This document shows, piece by piece, positions 17,276-25,130 of a DNA stretch of 64,000 bases. This DNA comes from JAVVTQ01 sp036653595 (GTDB lineage: Bacteria; Bacillota; Clostridia; Oscillospirales; Ruminococcaceae): NCBI GenBank assembly GCA_036653595.1, contig JAVVTQ010000003.1, positions 20,274 to 84,273 on the forward strand, in the 5' to 3' direction. Made by a program: the position numbers and the translations under genes. The notes beneath the pieces are model-generated. The model worked only from the letters and a program-made list of their open reading frames with translations, was not told the DNA's origin and made no database searches. Within the stretch, counting starts at the first letter, position 1; each line of letters opens with the position of its first letter.

Positions 17276-17303
17276 AGTATAGCAAAAATTTGAGGCTTGT
17301 CAA
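17276..17303 (-). promoter_or_regulatory. Promoter of the tetR-phospholipase operon
   Basis: On the minus strand: TTGACA (17298-17303), a 16-base spacer and TATACT (17276-17281), close to consensus and about 33 bases from the TetR start codon. Confidence 0.75.
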
Positions 17304-17333
17304 TTAAAACATGTCGCTTTTACACAAAATGTC

Positions 17334-17362
17334 TTGACTTGATTTTGCGAGAATGATATGTT
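17334..17362 (+). promoter_or_regulatory. Promoter of the GlpA-like operon
   Basis: TTGACT (17334-17339), a 17-base spacer and TATGTT (17357-17362). The predicted start near 17369 sits immediately before the operator palindrome. Confidence 0.7.
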
Positions 17363-17373
17363 ATATACAGACA

Positions 17374-17387
17374 GTCGGTCAACCGAC
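17374..17387. promoter_or_regulatory. TetR-type operator
   Basis: A perfect inverted repeat GTCGGT-CA-ACCGAC, extended on the right by a further CGAC. The ACCGAC half-site is typical of many TetR-family operators. Its position, just downstream of the -10, would block transcription of the GlpA-like operon. It is the only such palindrome seen in the divergent region. Confidence 0.75.
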
Positions 17388-17407
17388 CGACAAAGGGGGA
17401 ACACGAT

Positions 17408-19126
17408 ATGCCTTCGCTTAAATCACTGCAAAAAAGGCTGGACAGAGAATTTGACGGAAAAGTTTTCGCCGCAGTCGAGCGGGAGTGCACGGTGCTGAGC
17501 GGGGAAGTCGGCAAATGGGACGATGTGGTGCGCGCAGGGTACATGGCGGTCGACAAAAGAGGAAAAAGAAACGTAATAAATGATATAACCTGCCGCGGCG
17601 TGGAAATACCGAAAATGAAGCTGCCGCAGCTTTCCGATAAGCTGCAAGACAAGGCCGAGCCGGATTTTCTTATAATCGGAGCCGGGGTTATTGGCTGCGC
17701 TATTGCGCGCGAGCTGATGAGATATGATGTGAGCGTGCTGATAGCCGAAAAGGAGCACGACGTCGCGATGCAGGCTTCCTCACGAAATGACGGCTGTGTT
17801 CACCCGGGAATCGACCTCAAAAAAGGGCAAAAAAAGCAGATGTACAACGCCCGAGGCAACGCTGTGTTTGGGAAGCTCTGCGCGGAGCTTGGCGTGCCTT
17901 TTTTGAGAAACGGACAGACGGTGTGCTTTAAAAACAAATGGCTGCTGCCGTTTGTGAGACTCGCATTGCCGCACTGGGACAGACTGGGTGTGCCGGTGGA
18001 GTACATGAGCGGCAAGCAGCTGCACCGAATGGAGCCGAATCTGGATGAAAAAATCTGTGGAGGGCTGAATTTTCCATCTGCCGGCATGGTGTGTCCGTAT
18101 GGCTTGACGATTGCGCTGGCGGAAAATGCGGTGGAAAACGGCGCAAGGCTGTCGCTCGACACGGCCGTTCTCTCCATGAAGGTCTTTGAAAACAAAATTG
18201 TGAGCGTGGAGACGAACAGGGGAACGATTTTTCCTAAGGTCGTGATAAATGCAGCGGGCGTTTTTTCAGAGGAAGTGGCATCAATGGCCTGCGACCGCTT
18301 TTTTTCGATACACCCGCGAAGAGGAACAAACACAATATTGGACAAAAAGGCATCCGCAAAGGCGCACATCACGGTGTCGACGGTTGACCTTTCTGCCCTT
18401 AAACACACGCACACAAAAGGCGGCGGCATTGTGACCACTGTCCACCAAAATCTTTTGATTGGCCCGGACGCCGTTGAGACATTTGAAAAGGAAAACTATG
18501 CGACATCGCAGGAAAGTGTCGTGGCGGTTATGGGCAAGCAAAAAAACACTGTGAGCCTGCTCTCGGCGTCTGACATAATCACATATTTTACAGGGGTGCG
18601 CGCACCTACCTATGAGGAGGATTTTGTGATTGAATGCGGTCGCTCTACAAAAAACATAGTACACGCAGCCGGCATACAGTCGCCCGGGCTCACTGCGGCA
18701 CCTGCAATCGGTGTCGACGTTGCCGCGATGGCGGTTGAGCTGCTGCGAGGCATAAAGCCTGTTTCGAAAAATGAGAGCTTTAACCCGCGCAGAGCCCCGA
18801 TTCCGTGTCTCGCGTCACTTTCGGCGGATAAACGCGCGGAGATGATCAAGATGAACCCGGATTACGGTGAAATTGTGTGCCGATGCGAGGAAATAAGCAA
18901 AGGCGAAATACTCGATGCGCTGAGAAGACCTGTCGAATGTGACACGGTGGATGGCGTCAAAAGGCGCGTCAGACCCGGAATGGGGCGCTGTCAGGGAAGC
19001 TTTTGCGGACCGCTGGTTTTGCAGATTATAGCAAAGGAAAAGCATATTGCGCCGGAAAATGTGAAAAAAAGCGTGGATGGAAGCCAAATTGTTTTCTGCG
19101 ACACAAAGGGGGCTGCAAAGCTGTGA
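17408..19126 (+). CDS. GlpA-like FAD-dependent glycerol-3-phosphate dehydrogenase-type oxidoreductase with N-terminal BON-like domain
   Basis: A 572-residue protein. Residues 1-75 resemble a BON-type module (VERECTVLSGEVGKWDDVV ... NVINDI). A DAO/GlpA FAD fold begins at IIGAGVIGCAIARELMRYDV (about residue 89), with the Q-A-S-S-R-N-D-G-CVHPG substrate loop. A C-terminal BFD-like 2Fe-2S domain has cysteines in VCRCEE and GRCQGSFCGP. Family members oxidise glycerol-3-phosphate or related hydroxy-acids and pass electrons to GlpB/GlpC-type partners. It heads the TetR-controlled operon; its stop overlaps the next start. The actual substrate is not certain, since many clostridial homologues are uncharacterised. 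Confidence 0.85.
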   Translation: MPSLKSLQKRLDREFDGKVFAAVERECTVLSGEVGKWDDVVRAGYMAVDKRGKRNVINDITCRGVEIPKMKLPQLSDKLQDKAEPDFLIIGAGVIGCAIARELMRYDVSVLIAEKEHDVAMQASSRNDGCVHPGIDLKKGQKKQMYNARGNAVFGKLCAELGVPFLRNGQTVCFKNKWLLPFVRLALPHWDRLGVPVEYMSGKQLHRMEPNLDEKICGGLNFPSAGMVCPYGLTIALAENAVENGARLSLDTAVLSMKVFENKIVSVETNRGTIFPKVVINAAGVFSEEVASMACDRFFSIHPRRGTNTILDKKASAKAHITVSTVDLSALKHTHTKGGGIVTTVHQNLLIGPDAVETFEKENYATSQESVVAVMGKQKNTVSLLSASDIITYFTGVRAPTYEEDFVIECGRSTKNIVHAAGIQSPGLTAAPAIGVDVAAMAVELLRGIKPVSKNESFNPRRAPIPCLASLSADKRAEMIKMNPDYGEIVCRCEEISKGEILDALRRPVECDTVDGVKRRVRPGMGRCQGSFCGPLVLQIIAKEKHIAPENVKKSVDGSQIVFCDTKGAAKL

Positions 19127-20382
19127 ATGGGAATGAATATGATGTCGCGGTCATAGGCGCCGGCCCTGCTGGTATGGCGGCGGCACTTAGCGCGCACGGA
19201 CTGGGAAAGCGCGTTATCCTCATCGAGCGGGAAGCGCGGCCAGGCGGAATCTTAAAGCAGTGTGTGCACGACGGCTTTGGACTTGTGCGCTTTGGTAAAA
19301 AAATGTCGGGTCCTGAATATGCCCAGATTTTTATTGACGAGGCGCAAAGCTCCGGCATGGAGATTGCGGTGCTGACATTTGCTTCTTCAATTAAAAAAAC
19401 AGGCAAAGATTTTGAGGTCACGCTCGTCGGCCGAGACGGACTTCGTGTGGTGACGGCTCATGCGCTCGTGTTGGCGACCGGCTGCCGTGAGCGCACAGCA
19501 AAGCAGGTTGCGATACACGGCACGCGCCCTGCCGGAATATTTACAGCGGGCTCGGCGCAGTATTATACAAACATACTGGGGAAAATGGTGACCGAAAAAT
19601 GCGTCATTTTAGGCTCGGGTGATATCGGCCTGATTATGGCGCGCCGCTTGACACTTGAGGGTGCGAAGGTGGTTGGAGTATATGAGGCAAAGAGCGCGCC
19701 GAGTGGTCTTATGCGCAATATTTCGCAGTGCCTGGACGATTTTGATATACCGCTGTATACAAGCAAAACAGTGACGCGCGTTTTTGGTGATAGCCGCCTT
19801 ACAGGTGTCGAAATTGCCGCGGTAGACGACAAGATGCAGCCGCTGGACGGTGCGCGTGAGCTTGTCGAGTGCGACGCGCTCATTTTGTCGGTTGGGCTTA
19901 TCCCGGAAAACGAGCTGGCAGAAACTCTGGGGCTGTCAGTGGATTTGCGTTCAAAGGGGCCTGCTGTCGACCAGAACTTTGAGACGATGGCAGATGGTGT
20001 CTTTGTATGCGGAAATGCCTCGCATGTAAATGACCTTGTCGACTATGTGTCCGAAAGCGGCCAAGAGGCCGGGAAAAGTGCTGCACTTTTCACGGGAGGC
20101 GCCAGAAAGCTCGTCGATATCGAGGCGGCGCAGGAGCTCTTATATGCCGTGCCCCAAAAGCTGAACCTCAGCTCAAAAACAAACAATACTGTCTTGTTTT
20201 TTCGCACGCGCGAGGAACGGGGAAAAACAGACTTTTTGATAACTGCGGACGGTGAGGAAATTTTCAAAAAGCGGTATATGAGGCTTCGTCCGCCTGAGAT
20301 GGAGCGAGTAGAGGTGGATTTTTCAAAATGGCAGCTGAATGAAAAGAGTCAAATAAAGCTTATGCTTCGCGAGGTGCTTTGA
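19123..20382 (+). CDS. GlpB-like FAD/NAD(P)-dependent oxidoreductase
   Basis: A 419-residue pyridine-nucleotide-disulfide-type flavoprotein. An FAD-binding GAGPAGMAAALSAHG motif is at residues 12-26, an ATGCRER segment follows near 125 and a second dinucleotide site VILGSGDIGLIMARRLTLEGAKV lies near 160. It lacks the redox CxxC of thioredoxin reductases, like the small flavoproteins paired with GlpA-type and hydrogen-cyanide-synthase-type dehydrogenases. The GTG start at 19123 overlaps the preceding TGA by four bases (GTGA), has a G-rich site upstream and gives the normal family N-terminus. A longer frame to 19003 lies inside the previous gene. Confidence 0.87.
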   Translation: MNGNEYDVAVIGAGPAGMAAALSAHGLGKRVILIEREARPGGILKQCVHDGFGLVRFGKKMSGPEYAQIFIDEAQSSGMEIAVLTFASSIKKTGKDFEVTLVGRDGLRVVTAHALVLATGCRERTAKQVAIHGTRPAGIFTAGSAQYYTNILGKMVTEKCVILGSGDIGLIMARRLTLEGAKVVGVYEAKSAPSGLMRNISQCLDDFDIPLYTSKTVTRVFGDSRLTGVEIAAVDDKMQPLDGARELVECDALILSVGLIPENELAETLGLSVDLRSKGPAVDQNFETMADGVFVCGNASHVNDLVDYVSESGQEAGKSAALFTGGARKLVDIEAAQELLYAVPQKLNLSSKTNNTVLFFRTREERGKTDFLITADGEEIFKKRYMRLRPPEMERVEVDFSKWQLNEKSQIKLMLREVL

Positions 20383-20747
20383 TGAAAAAGCTGATTTGTA
20401 TTGTTTGTCCAAACGGATGTGAGCTGACGGTTTCGGGCGATATGGGCAGCCTCAAGGTGAACGGAAACCTGTGCGCGCGCGGAGAGGCGTTTGCCGCAGC
20501 TGAGCTGACTCACCCTACACGAAGTCTGACCACGACCGTGCGGACGTCTTTTTGTCAAGTGCCGGTGCTTCCGGTGAGAACAAACGGGGAGATTCCAAAG
20601 GAACTCATCGGGCTTGCAATGGAGCAGCTTGGCAAAATCGTTGTGAGAAAACCTGTCGCTTGTGGCGAAGAGGTGCTTGAAGATGTCGCAAAGAGCGGCG
20701 TATCGGTGATTGCAACCAGCAGCATACTCAAAGAATTGAAATTATAA
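20382..20747 (+). CDS. DUF1667 protein, partner of GlpA/GlpB-type oxidoreductases
   Basis: A 121-residue protein of the DUF1667 family. Its conserved cysteines CIVCPNGC and NLCARGEAFA suggest an iron-sulfur or metal site, like the N-terminus of molybdopterin oxidoreductases. These small proteins are nearly always encoded beside GlpA-like and GlpB-like flavoproteins and probably serve as their electron-transfer subunit; this role is known only from context. The ATG overlaps the preceding TGA by one base (TGATG) with GAGGTG upstream, so the three subunits are translationally coupled. Confidence 0.88.
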   Translation: MKKLICIVCPNGCELTVSGDMGSLKVNGNLCARGEAFAAAELTHPTRSLTTTVRTSFCQVPVLPVRTNGEIPKELIGLAMEQLGKIVVRKPVACGEEVLEDVAKSGVSVIATSSILKELKL

Positions 20748-20761
20748 AGGAGACATTTGTT

Positions 20762-22498
20762 ATGTCACATCCCTACAAAGAATTTGAACCGAAATGGGTA
20801 GATGGCGAATTTTCCGAAAATTCCTACCGCTCTATTTTTAAATGGGGAGATCCGAGGCAAATAAAGCCGCCTAAGGAAACGCTCTACAAAATGCTCAAAG
20901 AGGTCTTCGGCGTGGGCGACGAGTTCTTTGAGACGTACAAGGAGAATCTGGGACTCGAGGATGTGAGCTTCGATTTGCCCATAAAGCTCTCCGAAAAGCT
21001 GATAGGCGAGCTTAAAGAAATTGTCGGCGATGAGTTTGTGCGCACGGACGATTATTCGCGGCTTTCGGTAGCATATGGCAAAACAATGTACGATATCCTG
21101 AGACTGCGAAACAAAACTGTCGAAAATGTTCCCGACGTCGTGGTCTATCCCGACACAAAAGAGCAGATTGAAAAAATAGTCGAACTTTGCGCGGCAAATA
21201 AAATACCGCTCTATGTGTATGGCGGCGGCTCCTCCGTGACTCGCGGCGTCGAGTGCATGAAAGGCGGAATCTCGCTCGACATGAGACTGCGCTTCAACAA
21301 GACGGTGGAGTTCAATGAAATTGACCAGACAATAACGGTAGAAGCGGGAATGAGCGGCCCAAAGCTGGAGGACACGCTCAACAATGCGATGTCCCTGTTT
21401 GGGGCGAAGCGCGCCTATACCTGCGGCCACTTTCCGCAGAGCTTCGAGTATTCGTCCGTCGGCGGGTGGACGGTTACGCGCGGAGCGGGGCAAAACTCAA
21501 CCTATTACGGCACGATATCGGACATCGTTTTGGCGCAGGAATATGCCACGCCGATTGGAAAAATCAAGACAGACAGGTATCCCCGTAAAGCCACAGGTCC
21601 CGACCTCGGGCAGATTATGATGGGCGGAGAGGGCGCATTCGGTGTGCTCACACACGTGACTCTGAAGGTTTTTCGCCACATGCCCGAGACAATAAAAAGG
21701 TTTTCATTTATGTTTTGCGATTGGCAGACGGCGCAGTCAGCTGCGCGCGAAATCATGCAGTCGGAGGCGGGGTATCCCTCGGTCTTTCGGCTCTCGGACC
21801 CCGAGGAGACACAGATTATGCTGAGACTCTACGGTGTAGACGAAAGTCCGCTTAAACACCTATTTAAGTTGCGCGGCTTCAAAGAGGGCGAGATGTGCCT
21901 GTATATAGGTTATACAAACGGAGAGAGCGGGTTTTCAAAAAACTGTGCGAGACACGCAAAAAAAGTAGCGCACAGCTTTGGAGGCATGAGCCTCACCGGT
22001 GCGGTGACAAAGGCTTGGGAAAAAGGACGCTTCAACGACCCGTATATGCGCGACACCATGCAGGATTTCGGCATAGTGACGGACACAATGGAGTGCACGG
22101 TAAACTGGAGCAATATGAGCAGGGTTCACAGCGAGGTGAGGGCATACTGCAAATCGCGCCCGAACACGGTCTGTATGACGCATATGTCGCACGTATACCC
22201 GCAGGGTGCCAACCTGTACTTTATTTTTGTGGCAAAGATGTCGGATCCCGAGGAATACCGCGCTTACCATGCGGGGATTCTCGACGCAATTCAAAAAGCA
22301 GGCGCGTCGATGAGCCATCACCACGGGATTGGAAAAATGTTTGGCCCATGGCTCGAAGGCTCGGTGGGTAAAAACGAGTTTGGGGTGATACGCGCCTTGA
22401 AGGAGCATTTTGACCCCGACAATATAATGAATCCAGGCGGTACGCTGGGACTTGATATTGACGAAAAGGACAAGAGATATCCCCAAAAAATACAGTGA
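20762..22498 (+). CDS. FAD-linked oxidase of the alkyldihydroxyacetonephosphate synthase (AGPS) type
   Basis: A 578-residue flavoprotein. The FAD-binding domain (about residues 125-310) shows YPDTKEQIEKIVELC, the pyrophosphate loop YGGGSSVTRGVE and GHFPQSFEYSSVGGWTVTRGAGQNSTYYG. The C-terminal substrate domain ends with SHHHGIGK, the histidine-tract active-site motif of AGPS, and FDPDNIMNPGGTLG. AGPS swaps the acyl chain of acyl-DHAP for a fatty alcohol, the first ether-lipid step; bacterial relatives may instead be hydroxy-acid dehydrogenases. It is the last gene of the TetR-controlled operon, 14 bases after the DUF1667 gene with AGGAGA before its ATG. No fatty-acyl-CoA reductase is nearby. 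Confidence 0.8.
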   Translation: MSHPYKEFEPKWVDGEFSENSYRSIFKWGDPRQIKPPKETLYKMLKEVFGVGDEFFETYKENLGLEDVSFDLPIKLSEKLIGELKEIVGDEFVRTDDYSRLSVAYGKTMYDILRLRNKTVENVPDVVVYPDTKEQIEKIVELCAANKIPLYVYGGGSSVTRGVECMKGGISLDMRLRFNKTVEFNEIDQTITVEAGMSGPKLEDTLNNAMSLFGAKRAYTCGHFPQSFEYSSVGGWTVTRGAGQNSTYYGTISDIVLAQEYATPIGKIKTDRYPRKATGPDLGQIMMGGEGAFGVLTHVTLKVFRHMPETIKRFSFMFCDWQTAQSAAREIMQSEAGYPSVFRLSDPEETQIMLRLYGVDESPLKHLFKLRGFKEGEMCLYIGYTNGESGFSKNCARHAKKVAHSFGGMSLTGAVTKAWEKGRFNDPYMRDTMQDFGIVTDTMECTVNWSNMSRVHSEVRAYCKSRPNTVCMTHMSHVYPQGANLYFIFVAKMSDPEEYRAYHAGILDAIQKAGASMSHHHGIGKMFGPWLEGSVGKNEFGVIRALKEHFDPDNIMNPGGTLGLDIDEKDKRYPQKIQ

Positions 22499-22704
22499 GT
22501 TGCGGCAGCATATTGCATCGAACGCAATGTGTCAAATGCGATTTGGGAGCGGCAAATCAAACAAAAGCGTCGGTGCGTATGCTTAATTGACAAGCAGGCG
22601 CAGAGGCGCTTTTTTGAACTGATTTTGGCACCGCGCATGGCAGCAAATCCATGTATTTGCTGCGAAAAGGCGGGGAAAAGTCACATTCGCGTCATATAAG
22701 GCAA

Positions 22705-22737
22705 AAAAAGTCCCGACCATCATGGTCGGGACTTTTT
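22705..22737. terminator. Bidirectional terminator between the AGPS-like gene and the cold-shock gene
   Basis: A 15-base-pair stem centred on GTCCCGACCA/TGGTCGGGAC with a three-base TCA loop and A/T runs on both sides. It serves the convergent operon ends. Confidence 0.88.
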
Positions 22738-22789
22738 CAACTTCCTTATTTGAACTTCGCCGCAAAGCAAAGCTCATTTTAGCAAATTG

Positions 22790-22999
22790 TTACGCAGGGA
22801 TAACGTTAATCGCGCGAAGTTTGCTGGGGTTCTTCGGGTCTGCCTCGACCTCGAATGCTACCTTCTGGCCCTCTGCGAGTGATTTATATCCCTCGGAGAT
22901 GATGGACGAGAAATGCACAAAGACATCCTCGGAGCCGTCGTCGTTGGAAATAAATCCGTAACCTTTTTCTGCGTTAAACCATTTGACTGTACCGTTCAT
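22790..22999 (-). CDS. Cold-shock protein (CspA family)
   Basis: A 69-residue single cold-shock domain. The RNP1 motif KGYGFISNDD and RNP2 motif VFVHFSSI are intact, with GTVKWFNAEKG at the N-terminus and a C-terminal strand with PxNP-type loop. The protein binds single-stranded RNA and DNA and acts as an RNA chaperone. GGAGG eight bases upstream selects the ATG at 22999 over an upstream frame to 23014. A structured leader of about 125 bases precedes it, as in many cold-shock genes. Confidence 0.95.
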   Translation of the reverse strand: MNGTVKWFNAEKGYGFISNDDGSEDVFVHFSSIISEGYKSLAEGQKVAFEVEADPKNPSKLRAINVIPA

Positions 23000-23039
23000 T
23001 AATGAAGCCTCCAAAAATTTTGATTATATTCCGTAAAGC

Positions 23040-23099
23040 AAAAAACCCGCATATTTCTTGCAAACCACCAACGTTCAATGATTTACACAATACATGCGG
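23040..23099 (-). promoter_or_regulatory. Structured 5' leader of the cold-shock gene, possible attenuator
   Basis: Read on the minus strand, CCGCAT (23094-23099) can pair with ATGCGG (23047-23052), and a run of six U residues (23040-23045) follows the distal arm. A short stem followed by a U-run is the shape of an intrinsic terminator, here 40 bases before the start codon. It could be a temperature-sensitive attenuator, but the stem is only six pairs with a 41-base loop. Confidence 0.4.
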
Positions 23100-23129
23100 A
23101 ATCAATTGGCACATCTGAAATACAACTGA

Positions 23130-23158
23130 AGTATAGCATAGGCTTTTCACATTGTCAA
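23130..23158 (-). promoter_or_regulatory. Promoter of the cold-shock gene
   Basis: On the minus strand: TTGACA (23153-23158), 17 bases, TATACT (23130-23135), a near-consensus promoter about 125 bases before the start codon. Confidence 0.8.
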
Positions 23159-23227
23159 GCATATTGCAAAAAAAGAATTTTCGGGAAATGATTTTTAATG
23201 AAAGAGGCTGACAGGGGCATGCGATTG

Positions 23228-23300
23228 TTGCAAAGAGGTGTTTAATAATGATATCATATATACAATAAAAAGTCAGCCGACAAAGCAATTATTGTATAAT
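23228..23300 (+). promoter_or_regulatory. Candidate promoter region of the glycan operon
   Basis: Two weak possibilities: TTGCAA (23228-23233) with an 18-base spacer and TATCAT (23252-23257), or a perfect TATAAT (23295-23300) without a recognisable -35. Either would transcribe the five genes beginning at 23414. Confidence 0.35.
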
Positions 23301-23413
23301 AATAACTTGAAGCATAAAAAAGAGGATTTCAAAGCGCGCGTGCGGTGACAAAAGGAGCGCTTTCAGCTAAAAGAAACACCGCAAAAAGACTAATTTTAAG
23401 CGAGGGTGTACTG

Positions 23414-24337
23414 ATGAATGCGATTGTGGGCTACACAGGGTTTGTGGGTCAGAATCTTTGCATGAAGGGCAGATTTGACGCCTTATACAATTCGAAGAAC
23501 ATCGCAGACGCTTATGGCACGGCGCCCGCACGCCTTTACTTTTGCGGCATAGGAGCGCAGAAATTTCTCGCCAACACAAATCCCGAGGCGGACTTGGCTG
23601 TTATTGAGAATGCTATCGAGAACATTAAACTGATAAAGCCGAAATCGGTCGTGCTGATATCGACAATTGATGTATATAAAACCCCCGACGGCGCAGATGA
23701 AGACACTTTGACGGATATGGAGAATCTGCACGCATACGGAAAAAACAGGCTGCTGCTCGAAAAATTTGTCGATGAGAACTTCGATGACAGCCTCATTGTG
23801 CGGCTGCCGGGGCTTTATGGCAAGGGTCTTAAGAAAAACTTTGTGTACGACATGATTAATCCCGCGCCGTCAATGCTAAGAGCAGAGAAGCTCGAAGAGC
23901 TGGGGAAAGAATATTTGTCGCGGTTTTACACTTGCGCCGGCGATGGCTTCTACAGACTAAATGAAAATGCCGAGTGCGGTGAGCTGTTGCGGTATTTGTC
24001 AAAATCCGGCTTCACTGCGCTGTGCTTCACCGACAGCAGAAGTGTTTTTCAGCTCTACAACCTCGATTTTTTGTACGGACACATCGATACTGCGCTTAAA
24101 AATCGAGTGAAGCTCGTCAACATGGCCGTCGAACCGATATCGGCCGCCGAGCTTTATGCCCATATATTTCAGCGCGAATTTAAAAATGAGCTGCGCTCGC
24201 CATGTGCCCGCTATGATTTCAGGACAAAGCACAGCTCGCTTTTCTGCGGAGCGCACGGATATATTTTTGACAGGCAATTTGTTCTGGACGATGTGCGCCG
24301 TTTTGTCCTTGAAAATATAAAGCAGCAGAGGCGGTGA
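23414..24337 (+). CDS. NAD-dependent epimerase/dehydratase-like protein (SDR fold)
   Basis: A 307-residue protein with an N-terminal Rossmann motif, MNAIVGYTGFVGQNL (GxxGxxG type), and the extended-SDR pattern: STIDVY (catalytic Ser/Thr region) and YGKNRLLLEKF (YxxxK). RLPGLYGKGLKKNF matches the sugar-nucleotide binding region. The C-terminal half is divergent, so the sugar is unknown. The ATG at 23414 follows GAGGG; an open frame to 23345 has no ribosome site. It opens a five-gene operon with two GT2 enzymes and a sugar isomerase, so it probably modifies a sugar for a surface glycan or glycolipid. Confidence 0.75.
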   Translation: MNAIVGYTGFVGQNLCMKGRFDALYNSKNIADAYGTAPARLYFCGIGAQKFLANTNPEADLAVIENAIENIKLIKPKSVVLISTIDVYKTPDGADEDTLTDMENLHAYGKNRLLLEKFVDENFDDSLIVRLPGLYGKGLKKNFVYDMINPAPSMLRAEKLEELGKEYLSRFYTCAGDGFYRLNENAECGELLRYLSKSGFTALCFTDSRSVFQLYNLDFLYGHIDTALKNRVKLVNMAVEPISAAELYAHIFQREFKNELRSPCARYDFRTKHSSLFCGAHGYIFDRQFVLDDVRRFVLENIKQQRR

Positions 24338-24341
24338 AAAA

Positions 24342-25130
24342 ATGAAGCTTGCACTTTCAAACATCGCATGGCCCGCGCGAGATGATGTGCGCATGTATTC
24401 CTTTATGAAAGCACTCGGATTTTTGGGGCTGGAAATTGCACCTACGCGTGTCTTTGAGATGCCGGTGTACGATAAAAATAAAGAGGCGGCGGAGTTTTCG
24501 GATATGCTTGCCGCTGAGTATGGCATGGCGGTTTGCTCCGTTCAGTCAATATGGTACGGGCGCACCGAAAAGCTCTTTGGTGCGCCACATGAGCGGGCGC
24601 TGCTGCTTGACTACACAAAGCGCGCCGTGGACTTTGCCGCTGCACTCAATTGCCGCAACCTTGTATTCGGCTGCCCGAAAAATCGCGCGGCTAACGGCAC
24701 TTATAATGAAGAGACGGCGCTGCTCTTCTTTTCAGAGGTGGCAGAGTACGCGGCACAAAATGGCTGTGCTCTGGCACTGGAGGCAAATCCCGCGATATAC
24801 GAAACCGACTTTATAAACACAACAAGCGAGGCTTTTGGCTTTTGCCGCAAGGTAGGCTTGCCCGGGCTGAAAGTCAATCTTGATTTCGGAACAGTCATCG
24901 AAAACGGCGAGGATTTTGGCGCTGTTTCAGAAAATATTGACCTTGTTAGCCATGTACACATAAGCGAGCCTTTTTTGAAGCCCATAGCGGTGCGCAATGA
25001 GCACAAGGCGCTGCGAAAAGTACTTGAGGACGGCGGCTACAAAGGCTTTGTGTCCGTGGAGATGGGCTCGTGCGACAGTCTGTCTTTCATTGAGTCGGCG
25101 GCAGAATATCTTTGTGGGGTGTTTAAATGA
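24342..25130 (+). CDS. Sugar phosphate isomerase/epimerase (xylose isomerase-like TIM barrel)
   Basis: A 262-residue AP-endonuclease-2/xylose-isomerase-like TIM barrel. Metal-ligand positions are recognisable: LALEANP (Glu on strand 5), KVNLDFGTV (Asp on strand 6), VSHVHISEP (His on strand 7) and FVSVEMG (Glu on strand 8). Members isomerise or epimerise sugars or inositol derivatives; the substrate here cannot be read. It starts four bases after the epimerase-like gene and overlaps the next gene by ATGA, so it is part of the same operon. Confidence 0.83.
   Translation: MKLALSNIAWPARDDVRMYSFMKALGFLGLEIAPTRVFEMPVYDKNKEAAEFSDMLAAEYGMAVCSVQSIWYGRTEKLFGAPHERALLLDYTKRAVDFAAALNCRNLVFGCPKNRAANGTYNEETALLFFSEVAEYAAQNGCALALEANPAIYETDFINTTSEAFGFCRKVGLPGLKVNLDFGTVIENGEDFGAVSENIDLVSHVHISEPFLKPIAVRNEHKALRKVLEDGGYKGFVSVEMGSCDSLSFIESAAEYLCGVFK

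Larger units (their letters stand above)
23000..23413. other. Divergent intergenic region (cold-shock gene / glycan operon)
   Basis: No gene is seen. It contains the cold-shock leader and promoter on the minus strand, and candidate promoter elements for the glycan operon on the plus strand. Confidence 0.5.
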
